A DNA stretch of 64,000 nt, taken from NCBI GenBank assembly GCA_019843655.1, contig JACDQD010000004.1, positions 24,749,872 through 24,813,871 of the forward strand, read 5' to 3'. Position numbers and translations under genes: made by a program. The DNA is from Lethocerus indicus (Eukaryota > Arthropoda > Insecta > Hemiptera > Belostomatidae). Position 1 is the stretch's first letter, and each line of letters opens with the position of its first letter. Shown here in pieces: positions 38,413-52,021 of the stretch. The notes beneath the pieces were generated by a model. The model saw only the letters and a list, made by a program, of their open reading frames with translations. It did not search any database and was not told where the DNA came from.

Positions 38413-41400
38413 GGTACTAAGTCATTGACGGTTGTACCGTCCTTGAGAAGGGCCAGAAGTGCTAAAAATCCTTTTTTCGACGGATACATTATGTTGGGAC
38501 GCGTAGAAATGAGAAATAATGAGCGGCCCCATCCGAAAAGACCGTGACAAGCCAACCAGAATTGAATGATTAATAATAATACCTGTTCGAATGTAAAGAA
38601 CGGGAGGAAGGTCTAATGGGTAAGAATTTCGGTTGGGGTAAACCTCATACTTCCCTTCTCTAAGCTCCAGCACTGTGACTGGATGGGAGCCAAGAGAACC
38701 ACCCACGTGCACCACCTGTTGATCCCGGACACCGAATATTTCGGGGGGGGGGAGAAATTCCCTGGAGATTAGTGGAAGGGAAGCAGGGCTGAGGGTCTCC
38801 GGTTTCCCCAGTGCGGTTTGTGAACTCGGAGCCAAAAAAATTGAAATTCAGCTCCAAATATTTTTTCAGCTCGTGCATTTCAGGCCTGATTTCCTTACTT
38901 TAAGGCTAGTTGGGTTTCTCACATAGTCAGTAAACAACACCTCCACGTGGCGGGACAGGGACAGGGTGCTTTTCTCTGAATCGAGGAGGAGTATCCCAAA
39001 CGAAGATTAGCGGGCAAAGGGGAGCTAAATTAGTTCGGACCTTAATTTTTAAGGTTAAGGCAAACTGATGCCAACCAGACGAGAGAATGAACTAAAAAAA
39101 ATTGAATTTAACGAAAGTAATAAAGACAATGAACCTATCGAACTGTTGTAGCTGGCAAGGTGATCAAAAGGCCACAAGATTAGAATCCTTTTACTTCAAA
39201 ATTTCTAAAGCCCATTCGAAGCTACTATATTCATACTTGTCACCTTAAAAACTTAAGATACCCTTAGTCCTCATTCAGCTCTTCCTGCTTCTTAATAATG
39301 CCTGAGCCGATAATTGCCCACCTGAACAGAAGAGCGATTTCTTCACAAGATTAAATCGTATTCTGCGAATGAATTGGTCCTGAGTTCCTTGGGAATGTAA
39401 ACAGGATATACCAAACACAAAATAAACTTTATTTTACACCTGTACAGTGTAACAGAGACTGCTATTTCCAAAGTCTTTGATATCAATTCTTACTTCTTAT
39501 TGAGATATTATAGCTGTGATCCAGAATCAGCACAGTCTTCGGATAGTGGTTAGTACTGCATAAACTAAATATATACTCAAAAAGGTGTTGCTTTTCATTT
39601 TAAATGAATACACTGATGACGTCCACTGCAGCCAGTGGTCCAGAATTAGACGGGATTGTGTTTTGGTATTCCACCGGCGCGGTTAGCCGAAGGACGTCCA
39701 GGAACTTTTTCTACACAACGTGCTCCGCATTTCTACTGAAAGAAAGTGTTCCTAGTGTCACTGCCATGACTCACTTCGACCAGTGACTGTAATTACAATA
39801 ATCAAATGCGCACAAAGTGTTCTCCATGTATCTATTTTAGATATATATTAGTCATCCCAGTATTTGGACCCACCATATTTGTTGAGCGTATTAAAATCGA
39901 ACTGTTTGCATCGGGTCCTAGAATCGACGTATTTGACATGTTATATAGGCACATTAATTGTACACATTTCTCTTATATGTCTTCTATGAAGTTTCCAAGT
40001 TTATATTTCAATTGGTTACTCTACAATAATGAGGTTTCAGCGAGAAAGCACTGTCCGTAAATGCCCAACCGTTTCTATAATACTGGTGTCGCTGTTACTT
40101 CATCAGTCCCGAATACGTCAACTTCAATTGTTGACGTGGACGCGAAACACCCCTGACGTCTTGCATTTACGTAACGGCAGAACGCTTCTCTAAACCTTTT
40201 ATAGCTGGTAGTCGGAAGCCGTTGATGAGATCGCAACCGAAATAAACTGTTACCTCCAACCTACCGTCGTTACCTCGCCGTGCGATTCTCTTCTTCAAAT
40301 CGTCCATTGCCACGTGAATCCGAACAAAAGCGGTAGAATTTAATACTCCGCTAAACATTTTCCCAATTAAAACTGCTTTCGCCGACAGACGCCTCAGACT
40401 GTTCAACGACATTTATGACATTAACAACAACAGTTATATAGGAGATCCAAAAAAAAATCACAATGTCGTTCATTCTCCAGTCAAGCTGAAATTGGTGAAA
40501 GTAATAATGTAACTATAAAATATTCGTTTGTATCGTTAGGTTGGTCGTTACTTTTCTATGATGTCATTAATTATGCGCGTAATATAGTAATAATTATGAC
40601 GTAATTTTAATTGCCGTATTATATTCATGCGGTACCCGATATGAGGGCGACAATGAAACTTTATAAAGGGTGAATCACCAGCTTCAACTAGCTCTCCGTA
40701 TACAAGGCCAATAAGGATTTTTGTCATGTCCCAAGGAAAAAATAACATCTCTTTAATAATTTAATCACTTTAATATCGCTTTAATTAATATCTCTTTACA
40801 GTGACTCATCATCAAGTTTATCACCACTGCAGATTATTATATTCCTCGTACGGCTGACACATGACTCGTGGAATAAAAGGGATTGTGAGATAGACGGTGT
40901 CCTACCGCGATAACGACCGGCCGAGACCACTCTGGATGCCTCTAACGTTAAATAAATTAAAATAAATTAGTTCGAAACTTTTTACTTCGCCAGACAGTAA
41001 TACTTTCTCATTCGTGCCAACCAGACGAGCCATATGAACTAACGAATGTACTGCCACCCTTAAGATGACTAATAGAAAACCCGTATGAATTCTACACGGG
41101 GAGAATCGATTGTGCACTTTACTACGTCTGCCCTTGTACACCCCTATCGGTTACATGTACCTAAACCATAGTGATACCCTTAACACAGCTTCGATCAACC
41201 CCTCTAGCCGTAACCAATACCGCCAGCTAGGAACCGCTGGGTTAAAGAACCAAGACAAACATTAATCGTTTAAATTCATTCAGTTGACTATTAGAAGAGT
41301 GAATTCCACAAAAGTCCTAGAAAAAATAAATAATTAATAGCCCATGCACACGTATTTTTCTCGGATAACCATGTAAGGGTAATCTTTTCAATTCGCCTCT

Positions 41401-44364
41401 CTTCCTAATTGGTCTCGATTTCGAACTTAGCTAAAACGCGTTAGGTCTTTATGCAACCGGAGTGTGTAACCGCTTATTTGTTTTATGAACGCGTATTCAC
41501 TTGTCAGCCCCCTCCCCAACATCGTTATCGGGGTCAGCTGACCTCCCTTATCACCATTGGTATTTCCGATAGGCTAGCTGTTTCCCTTTCCGTATATCTG
41601 AGGTTACTACGACTACAGTGACTATGACATAAATATCAACACTCTTGGGACCGCAACAGCGGTACAGTGAGAGGTTCTAACATTGTTTTCCCCAAGTGAA
41701 ACCGGACCGAAAACATTCCTGGGCGGGTAGAGAAGCCCCACCCTTTCGGTCTGATTTTATCCTAATTATTTCCCCTTATCTATCCCCGTAAACCACCACG
41801 TAAATATAATTATGTGTAATAAATATAGGCCTACACGTGCAACATGTAATTGGTGTGTAGTCCAAGGCATAGTATTATATCAGGTGACGTGGAAAATCGG
41901 ATGGATGAAACGCCTACTCGGTTTCCTTCAACGATGCTATTTCCTAATTAGGAATACGACCTAATTAGTACCTAGTTGGTGTCTCGCCCTTGGGTAGAGT
42001 GTCCGCCGGGTAAAAACCACCGCCACAATTTGTATGAAAAAATTTTAAATTACATTTTCGAAATATTCCCTTCTGCACACGGACACTCGTCGTCCTGCAC
42101 TCAGTTTCAGTAATTAATAAGCTGTTTCATCCATTCTATTTCACCATTTTTCAGCCAATTCTCGTAATAGAAATCATTTCGGGCCAGTCGTTCCGCAGCT
42201 GTCCACAGAAAATTCTTAAGCATAGCTTTGTACACGACGGTAACAAAACAGTACTGCCACTGGTGGCATGTTTTGAGGGACGTGACCCAACCGAAAACCG
42301 GATAATAGCGGGGTTGGTACCCAGCAGGTAGCGAGGGCGGCAGGTGAGCCGTTGACCCGGTTGGCCTAACCTCCAACCAGGATGAATCAGCCGACAACCC
42401 GAGCGAATCCGAAGTATAATATGGACACCTGTTCCAATCGAGGGCGTAACCGGAGCGCTCCGAGCGAGAAACCTCGTACAAATGCCATCCCGTATATCTC
42501 AGAAACGAGCAATAGACTCGGCGGATTGGTTCCTGGAGATATCTCGTTAACCTTAACGCCAAATCAGGAAAATAGAGATATTACCGCTTTAAAAAAATTA
42601 ATTTTTTTATAATAATATTCATACAGAGTGGTGACCGGAAAGCTGTGTCCAACAGTCGACAAACGTCGGACGTTATTTCTTCTATAATCCTTATTCCTGA
42701 AACGGACGATCCGGAGCCAGTTTAGAAGTACAACTAAAATGTAGTCCGGAAATACGATAACGACAGATTTCAATTCTAACAGCGTGTGTGCGTAAAGAAA
42801 CATTACACTTGTTTGTCACGAGTGACCAGCAGTGCAGTGAGAGCAGAGTGGGGGAAATAATGCAAACAACAAACAGCTAATAACAAATTTAGGTAATGAA
42901 ATCATTAGAGGTTCAATTACTCCTGTGTTTTTCATAATACACTTTTGTTTTTATTTGTAGTATAATATATTAGGCCGTCTAAGATTTATTGCAAATAAAC
43001 TCTTCGATAAGAAGTGGATACGCGATACGTAAGTATTAATCTGGGCTTTTACATGGTCTCAACGATTATCTCTTAGTTGTTCAGTCGATTTGCTATCTTT
43101 ATTCCTACAATGGCTTGCAACAAGGACAAATGTTCAAAATCTTTGATATTTTGTGTCGATTAAATGTGAAGGGAAGCTCCCACCCCCAGACCTTCCACAA
43201 AATGAAACGGGATAATCCAATAAAATATTCGTAATATTGTTTAAATATTACTTTTTACCCAAGTAGAGAGTATGAGAAACACCTTTGATCAAGGATTAAG
43301 ATCAATCAATGGTGAGTTGCATGGTGTTGAAAACGTTTTATTTGTAAGCGAGTTGCGTAACCGAGAGACGCTCTCTACTCCCGATATGAACCTCCTCGAA
43401 CGCCAACTTTTTGTCCGCTATCGCGCCTTTCAACTGTTCAAATATTAACGATAGCCACCCAGTTCGTGGCGATCGAGAAGCGATAAATACCAACTTTTGT
43501 GTTATATATATATCACGTCAGAGGTGCGTCCAATATCATCGAAATGAAATATTTTGATAATGGGATAAATAGAGTCACAAAATGCAAACTTAAAAATGTA
43601 ACAATTTCAAAAAATATATATCCCACAATTGCCTTAAATGAAACGTTTTGGGAAAAATTAAGAAGAAAACCTGTGTTGCATGATGTTTTAATTTCAAATT
43701 TTCGAATCAGGGAAGAATCTATTTATAATTACTTCCTTCAGTGAGGTTACAACACACGCGGTTGTCATCATAAATTTCCGTGATTATTTACAAATGATAA
43801 TTGAATAAAAATGCAAATCGAATGTGCAGCACATTTAAAGCACAAATTCAGTGCATATGAAGTATAGGTCAAGCCTAATGGGAGTCGCCCAATTGAAACA
43901 GTATCAAGTAACAGACCCATTGAAGTGTGTGAATGGAGTATTTGCAAAATGACTGCTCCTGGATATCGTTGGCAACTTTATCCCGTGAACTTAAGACCGG
44001 ATTCTTTAAGCGTATCGCGACTGTCTATTAAATTCATGCTACTGCGTCATTGTCAACCAGGAAAACGCTTTCGAGCTGTTTATTCATCCGACGGTTCAAT
44101 TAATATAACATAGTAAGGTAAAAGAAGTAAATAACGACAGTATAAGAAAGAACTTGTATTTAAATGCGTAAGAATTAAAAGCCTGTAATTAATTCTGCTT
44201 TTCACTAGTCCAAATCTCCCGACATCCAAAACGTTCCTTACAGACGCCTGAAAAGGGAGTGGCCACGCGGAAGTAGAAACCAGTGGGTTTATCCTCCATT
44301 GCTGTCCACTGTAGTTAATGCTTGTATCAATGTTGCTTATTGTATTTTTTTTTACAGTTGCAAC

Positions 44365-44470
44365 AATAAAAAGAAATATATAAAAATATAATATAATGAT
44401 AATTATTATTATATTATAATAATATTATATTATAATAATTATAATAATATATATATAATAAAAAGAAATA
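44365..44470. repeat. AT-rich near-palindrome between 14-bp direct repeats
   Basis: The 14-mer AATAAAAAGAAATA occurs at 44365-44378 and again at 44457-44470. Between them lie 78 bases of almost pure A/T with repeated ATTATTATATTATAATAAT-type inverted symmetry. It could be a short insertion with a target duplication or a slipped AT repeat. Confidence 0.6.
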
Positions 44471-45539
44471 ATAATCCTACTTTTATCTTATTTGGAAATT
44501 TACTGTTTCATATCGTTGTCTCTTAATCATTCTGTGCTTCTCGAGTTAAAAGGTCGACACTGATAGCATTGCAAACATTTTTCGCAATTATTGGCTACTC
44601 ATAAACGTTTCGATTTTTTTCGCAATGCATTGCCGCTTTTTTAAAAAATCACGGATTATGGCGCAAAACTAAAAAAACAACGCAAGGCGTGTTTTGGACA
44701 CGTTCTACACAACAATCATTTGGCAGACAAAGATATTTCCTACATTGTTATTTTTCCGAAAAAGGGTGGAAAAATCTTTTGCGTTACTATAGACGCTTTA
44801 CCTTAACAAGACTAAATAGTTATAAATATGTTTATACCCGTCCCTCTCCATGTCTCACTGTCAGGACAGTATGCCCAATCAACTTTCCATTGTAAGCGCC
44901 TATCTAATCTACTGACAGAATGCTAATGAAAATGGCGAGAAGCCAAAACAGATCTATCATGGATTGAATTTTGATATACTAAAATTAGGGAGAACACTAC
45001 ATGATTTCCGATATCTATGCTTGAAGATTATGCATTCCTATATATGTATTCATTAAAACTGCAATTGCAGCTTTAGATGAAGTACCAACCCACGTCCCCA
45101 TATTTCCCCGTGGACTCGTGTGAAAATTGATAACTTTGTATCTTCGGGTGGGGGTCACAGGACAAATTCTGTAAACTGAAATCAACATGCACGAGTGCAA
45201 TTAACAATATCCGAAGTTGGAAGTCGAGTTAGGGGGGGTTTTTGCAGTGAAGCGAGAGATAGAATTAGGTCATATATCTGGGCGAGATTATTTATGCAAA
45301 TTTTTAACACGGGCGATAACCTACTCTGCTGTAAAATAGATTAATGTGGACGATTCGAACAAATTCTTCGAGTAATACGAGTATACGTATATAAGTACGC
45401 ATAAACACGTACACGTATGTTTCCGTGCGTGCACATTTGTCTTTGTACAGAGCTGTGTCATTTTAATTGACGGTAGTTCAAGATTTTGTGATTTCGCGTT
45501 AGAAAAATTTAGCGCGATAATTTGTTAGTCAAAAGCGTT

Positions 45540-45844
45540 GCTCAATGTTCAGCGGTGATGAGGTTCCCCCACTCCCGGGTGGGGGCCCAGGAGCGGGGCA
45601 CCGGCTCGCCATTGGATTTCACTTTACTGTCAGTAGTCGATCTCGCTCGAGTGTAACGCTCCTTTGACCACGCTCATCGCTCCCTCGCTCCCTCTCTCTC
45701 TCTCTCTCTTTCTCTCTGTCTCTATCTCTTGCTGCTCCTCGTTCAGTGTCACCCTGTTAATCGAGTCCCGCCGAACACCGGTTCATGCCCGCAGCACGGA
45801 TATAACGCCAAACCAGCGGTCATCAACTCTCCCGAGCATCCGAG
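45540..45844 (+). promoter_or_regulatory. Promoter and 5'UTR region of the DUF1397 gene
   Basis: CpG-rich DNA immediately before the signal-peptide exon. TCAGT initiator-like words occur near 45632 and 45743, and a CT-rich tract lies between them. No TATA box is evident. The transcription start cannot be fixed from sequence alone. Confidence 0.35.
45691..45730. repeat. CT-rich simple repeat
   Basis: About 40 bases of (CT)n with a few interruptions, 115-155 bases upstream of the DUF1397 start codon. (GA)n/(CT)n tracts in insect promoters can bind GAGA-type factors; that role here is inference. Confidence 0.85.
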
Positions 45845-48800
45845 ATGAACAAGTACCTATTCGCGTTGGCCCTCCTTTTCGTGGGTAAGTGTTGTTGTAT
45901 TTTCGCTGAACCGGAACGCCGATTTGGATATTATTTTTCTGAATAACTAGCTCAGGCGCGGGTCCCCGCCAATTCCCTGCAGTGTTTTCTAGGACGGGAA
46001 CATCCCCCCGGCCCGTTGGCGAAATTCATTGCTCGTTGACTGGTCACATTACCAGATACTTAACTATCCTCTAAACTATAATTGACAAAATGCCGTCTCG
46101 TCTCCTATTAGATATTTAGGATGTCTTCGCGGGATGACTATGTATGTTCATTCTATATTTGTTTTCTCTTCTGATTCTGTTCTGTATTCTAATTGTTAAA
46201 ATAATAGCGCTAAGAGAGTTAGTCCACTTAGCCTATGAATCATGAAATGAAAACAGTATATTTCTATATTCGGAGTGAACTTAAACTACAATAGCCTAGA
46301 GAGCATTTAACAAATGTTAAGAATTGTGCCTATTGTTCCTATAAATTGAGAACAATACATTGTTTTGTTAATTTCTTAGCATAGTTACCTACCCTGTTCT
46401 CAGAAGCTTAACCTATAATTATTATACCTACATGACTTTTTGGCAGTTTTTCTCTTATGTTAACTCATTACCATTAGTGTAATCCAAAATTTATTGACTT
46501 ATTAACCTTCTTGTTATGTTTTAAAGTGTTAAATTTTAGTTTTATTGTTTTAGTATCGGCAGATCAAGATGTTGACTCCAGTATAAAAAATTTCAGACCT
46601 GCAGCAATATTGGATCCCCTGAATAACCTGGAGGACTTACCCAGTACTTTAATAAACCACAGCTTACCATCAATGGAAGAAGGCGAAGATCTTCTAATTG
46701 AAAAATGTACAAGAAATGGTTATAATGAATCCGCTGAGGCAATTCTGGTATGCTTCTTTAGATACTTCAAAACAGAAATTAAATATTTATCCCATTCACG
46801 ATGTAGTAAAGATGACTGAATACTTGGATTTAAAAGATTACCAATGCTAATATTCTCAATGAAAAATACATAAAACAAACAGCAGCATTGTTTCACAATT
46901 CCTATTGAACCTTTGACAAATATGTCTAACAAATGTGTCATTCTTTTCTAGTGATAACATTAACAGTTGTCCTCCTTGTATCAAATTACAAGCTAATATT
47001 GCAAACGGTTAAATTATCATTGGTGTACAATCGAGTTGTGTTTAGCCTTTGAAAAATGCTGAAGAAGCTTATTTACTTGAATTATTATAATTTTCGTTTA
47101 AACAATTAAAGTAAGCAACTGAATACAACATGATAATGCCAAAACCTTTATCATAATGCTTATTTTGATTGGATTGAACGCCCCTTAATTTTTTGGAAAA
47201 GTTTATATTAAGTATTACATTTTGGTATTGTGAGTGGTATAAGATTTGAGTGTTGCACCCTTGGTCTTTGGACTTGAGAAAACTTGAGTTTCTGATTACA
47301 CATTATAAACACTAGGATTTAAAAAAATATACTTATTAAAAATTATTAAATACTGATTAAATACTAGAAATGTGCAAAGCTTTAATAATGAATACAATAA
47401 CGGGCTAGTACAATCATAAGCTACTGTATTAGTATATTATGTGTGATTATTTATATATTATACCTATATTTATGAAGACGTTTGTAAACTGTCGTACGCA
47501 GGTGTTATTTAAAAAAAAATTCTAGTGAGGTAACTTTAAGTATTCAAAGGCAACATTAATGATTTGTGGTGTTTTGTAGCCTGCATTTAATTTGCAATAA
47601 TTTGAATTTATAATTTGATTAATATTATTGACTCAAGAATTCTATAACCAATCATATTTTAAATTATGAACTACTGTCTAAATTATTATGTGATTTGAAG
47701 TATCAAAATTAATACATAGACACATAAAAATTGATTTAAATAATTATTGAAATTTGATCTTACTGTAGGTTATAATGTAGTTTATTTTAATGCATACATT
47801 GTGTATGAACTAGTATTGTCTTTTCTCTACACCTGCTCTGTTTGAATTAATTTTAATTACTTTAAATTATTGTTTCATCATATATTTGAATGTTATTTAT
47901 ATAATACAGGTGTACAGAATGTACCAATATTACTTGGTACATTGTTACTTGTTCATTGTAAAAGAGGTTAGGGGAGAGGTGTGGAGAGTCTCAGTAATGC
48001 CACTAGAAGGGACGTTTATATCTCATTAATGGAGTCTGTTGGGAGAGGTGACAGGTCATTTTAAAATGCTCTTCATTATAGTAAGGCATGAGTTACAAGT
48101 ACTACCATATGATTTTACTTTAACTGTTCCTTGATTTAAATTGTTAATCCTATAAATTAAAGAATAGGGTCCAAAGCAACAGAGATCACTTAATTCGTCC
48201 AAATCGTATTTGTATGCATTAATATACTATTTTATGGCCTAGTTTTTATACTTAATTTGTGTTTTATTTTTCAGAAAGCAAGAGAGGATATAAAGAGTTG
48301 CTTCGGGGACATAATCGACATTGAAGCAATGCAAAATGAAATTGAACAAGCAAAACCTAAGGGAGAATTGGACAGCGTATTTAAGAAATATTGTCGGTAA
48401 GTCGCAATATAATTTTGATAAGATTATAAACTTCATAAATTATGCATTAAAAATTAGTTTTATTTCTAAAATTATTATTAAGATAATGTACATGCACTGT
48501 GTTGTACATTTCTTATAATTTAATGTAATTTTGGTTTTAGAGTGACCACTTAGTACCAGTTTGAAATATCCTTATATTCAAACTGTCACTAACTGTTATA
48601 TCACTAAAGGTCTACCAGTTTGATTTTGTATGATCAAAATAAATCAAACTTTATTAAATATTTAAAAATGTACAAAGCCAAATTTGGAATAGAAATTGGA
48701 ATTGAAAAGTGAATAATGAAATAAAGTAGATGTAGGACTGAATGTTATGATAAATATTCTCTTAGAGTATATAAAAGATATAAAAGGAAAAAATTATTTC

Positions 48801-50043
48801 ACTATTGAACTATGAAATTGAACATTCAATATTTTACCTGTGAAATATTTATCCTCAAAAGGTTTAGGACTACAAAAGCTTCATGAGGCTACACACTTTT
48901 AGCCTAGTCTATGTTGCTTATAAGCCCAAAGGAGACGGGTAGAAATAGTTTTACAAACATTGTAAATTTTATTTTATTTATATATGTACATCTTTCTAAA
49001 TATTTGTTGTTGCTCTCTTTTGCAGGAAAATTCCAATAATGAAATTATGTATCTCAAATTATACGAGCATCTGGGAGAAATGTTTGGACCCCAAAGAAAA
49101 AGAAACCAAAAAAATAGCATTAGACATTTCAAATTCCCTTTTCAACTTTATTTGTCACAAGGAAGGTGATAGAATTGCCTGTAAGTTTAATATATTTTGG
49201 ACTGACTCTCTAGAGTTAGTAAAATGCAGTCATTTACTTGAAATTTTTAATTTTGGTAAGAAGTTAGTTCATCATTGTGTTTACGCCACACCACATCATC
49301 TGCAGAGCTAAGTTGGACTTTTGTCATTAACCTCTTTGGAATTTTCCTCCAGAACGTTTTAGCCCAGATGGGCAGCCGCACTGAAATCCTTTGTACAAGA
49401 ATTTTTTAATTGTACAATAAAAAATAAATTAATGTAATAACTATTGTATTATTATTATTTAATGCAATGATAATTTTGAAATCAATTAGACTATTTTTGA
49501 CACATTTTTCTTTTGCAGTGTTCATTGCTGAGGATGGCCCAAAGTGTCTTAAAAGTAAAGTTGATGGTATTCAAAATTGTGTGAATTCTTCCTTTTACAA
49601 GTATATACCAGAACGCAATGAGTCTTCAAACCCGCAACTTGAAGATTTACCCGAATTGACTCTTGATGAAGAACATTGCCAGTATGTTTGAAATATTTTA
49701 TATCCTTTTTATATTGATATTGATAACAAGAATAATAACAGTTGATATACATAAATTATTGACATATTTATATAATTACATTTATATAATTAGTGATTTT
49801 TATTGTTGCAGGGATGTAAATTATTTTCAGCAATGCGTAGTTACAGAACTTGAAAGCTGTGAAGAACCTACTCCAGCAAATATCATTGAAAGTCTATTTA
49901 ACTTCATCATTAAGTCCACTCCTTGCTCAAAGTACAAAAATCTACATAATGGACAAACAAGTTCAGCGCATGTTGTTACATTATCATTTAGTTCTTTATT
50001 TATTGCTGTTATTCTTTCTAGCATTCTCAATATTTTCAATTAG
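45845..50043 (+). CDS. Secreted 27 kDa hemolymph glycoprotein-like protein (DUF1397) with GPI-like tail
   Basis: Six coding exons: 45845-45884, 46554-46747, 48275-48396, 49026-49180, 49519-49681, 49812-50043. Phases all join, giving 301 residues. The first exon encodes only the start of a signal peptide (MNKYLFALALLFV), completed by exon 2 with likely cleavage after VSA. The body has the family's regularly spaced cysteines, including YTSIWEKCLD, FIAEDGPKCL, IQNCVNSSF and the pair around YFQQCVVTELESCEEPTPAN. The family (PF07165) is known from insect hemolymph; its function is unknown. Unusual here is the C-terminus: after the last Cys (STPCSKY) come a small-residue stretch (NGQTSSA) and 24 mostly hydrophobic residues to the stop, as in a GPI-anchor signal or a membrane tail. 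Intron 1 starts CpG-rich and turns CpG-poor near 46.15 kb. Confidence 0.88.
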
Positions 50044-52021
50044 TCAACATCATCACTGTATATTTCCATTGAAATTGAGCCAATCTAAATTAACTTCAGC
50101 TTGTTTGATGCAATGGAGCCAAAGATAAAAATTCAAATTTCAGATATAGGTTTATAATTTATTTTTGTGTCTAAAATTTATGGGCCAAAATTAGGTAAAA
50201 AATTACATTGATAAATCAGGATGTTCTTTGTAAGTTTATGTAATTTTGCAATCAAACTGTTTTTATACACGAATGATTAATTCATTCATATTTTGACAAG
50301 TGCCTTAAATGATGTGTGTTATATTTATTTTTTTTTTAATTTATACAACCTTGGTTAATACAAACAAATATTCTTAAATAAGCACCTAGTCTTATAAACT
50401 TGTCTTTGCAACCATGTAATGTATCCTAAATAATTTGGACCACAAGGGATAACTTGTATGTGCTCAGTGGTCAGTTTAGAATTTAATTCTAGCTCTGAAT
50501 CTGTGGAATAATATTGATGATGTTATGAAGAGGGTGTTCAGGTTAGTCAGAAATAAGTTCACTTAAAATGTCAAAATCTGTATTCTTATTTATTTTTATC
50601 AAATAAGCATCAAAATTAATCCAAATTATTGAACCATATTGGAGGAGAACTTTTAAGTTGTGTATATTTCAGTATAAGTAATTAGTTCATTCTATTACTT
50701 TTAATTACATCTATTATTTTGTATGAAAGCCACTTTTATTTTTATTTTCATATTTGAAATAAGAGTTACCGACATTGTCATTTATTTTGGTTATTTATTT
50801 ATCTTAAACATGTGGCAGTGAAAAGTGGCATACAGTTTAGATGTATACAGTTTCCTGTACAGAAATGTATGGCTAGTTTACTTTTTTTTGTACCTGTAAT
50901 ATTAAGGGAATGACGTACTGGGGTCATCAGTAATGTGAATAGTAGGCCATGGCTGGAAAGATTGTGGCTACCTTAGAATATAAAAGTAGTGTTAATGCAT
51001 TTGCACCTCCTTACACAATATTTGGTTCTTGTTATTGGCAGTGAATGTTAGCTTTCTGCAGAACCTTTTTTATAGAATGTATCTAAGTTTGACAGTTCGT
51101 TTTTTAACATTTTTCCAGCCTTGGGTTTATATTTTTATTAGAATCCGTCCATTTATTGTGTTAAGCTTGAAATATTTTAAACTTGTATACATCCAGATAT
51201 TACAGTTAGTAGAACATTGTACAGGATCCATCTATCACTTCTACTAGATTATCTGGTCTTGTTAAGTAATGACAGAAAATGGTAAAAGGTTCTTGTTCAC
51301 TTATGTTATTTTGTATTGAAAAAAATTATCATTATATTTTTAATGACCTCTTTGTTACAGTCTTCAATGTATTAATACTGATTCCTTTAAGGGTTAACTT
51401 AATATTTTTTCCAGTTTTTGTGCAAAGATAAATATTCAAAACATGCATTTTATTGAACTGATTTTATTGAGTAGGTATTTTAATTTCATAACATGCAACA
51501 ATCTTTTTAAAAAAATAGTTTTTGTTTTTCCCAAAATGACTTTATAAATTATTTAGTCAAACCTATATTTAGTCATCATTTGAATTTAATACAGATTTGT
51601 TTTGGGTCCAAATGAAAAATAGTCCAGGTGAGTTGTGGAATTTTGTTTTTCTTTTAGGTATCCTAAAAGTCCTACCCCTTACCACACCAATCCCTACACT
51701 AGTTTCAGACATTTGGAACACCCCCTAAGTCCAAGTAAAGGTATGATGACAGTGGCCCAAGGAAGTGCTTAGTACATTCACAAGTTACTGTATATAGTCA
51801 CAGTCTTGCACTTTCTTAGATTTCTGATTTCAAATTACTATTTTGATCAACAAGAAGAGTTATTTGGCACATTAACACATTTGGCATTTCCTAGACAAGA
51901 AAATTAGTACATATTAACTTGCTATTAGATAGTTGTATTTAATTGGGAAATCAAGTCAACAATTCTAAAGATGCCCAATATTTGCTTTCTGTTTAAAATA
52001 ATAATTAGATATAGATTAAGT
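50044..52021. other. 3'UTR and downstream flank of the DUF1397 gene
   Basis: AT-rich, CpG-poor sequence. It includes the 3'UTR; the polyadenylation site was not identified. No coding frame or RNA gene recognised. Confidence 0.55.

Larger units (their letters stand above)
31399..45539. other. Large CpG-rich stretch without recognised genes
   Basis: About 14 kb of mixed, CpG-rich sequence on the far side of the transporter. The longest open frames are 151 residues (42107-42562, minus), 137 residues (38422-38835, minus) and 129 residues (31888-32277, plus). None shows a recognisable domain, and the strands carry overlapping frames of similar length, as expected by chance at this GC content. It may hold regulatory DNA for the flanking genes or single exons of an unrecognised gene. 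Confidence 0.55.

Noticed and set aside
38422..38835. 137-residue minus-strand open frame as a transposon fragment
   Set aside because: No transposase or reverse-transcriptase motif visible and no repeat copy in the window.
42107..42562. 151-residue minus-strand open frame as a gene
   Set aside because: No domain, no convincing splice sites, and overlapping frames on the other strand. Length is compatible with chance in CpG-rich DNA.
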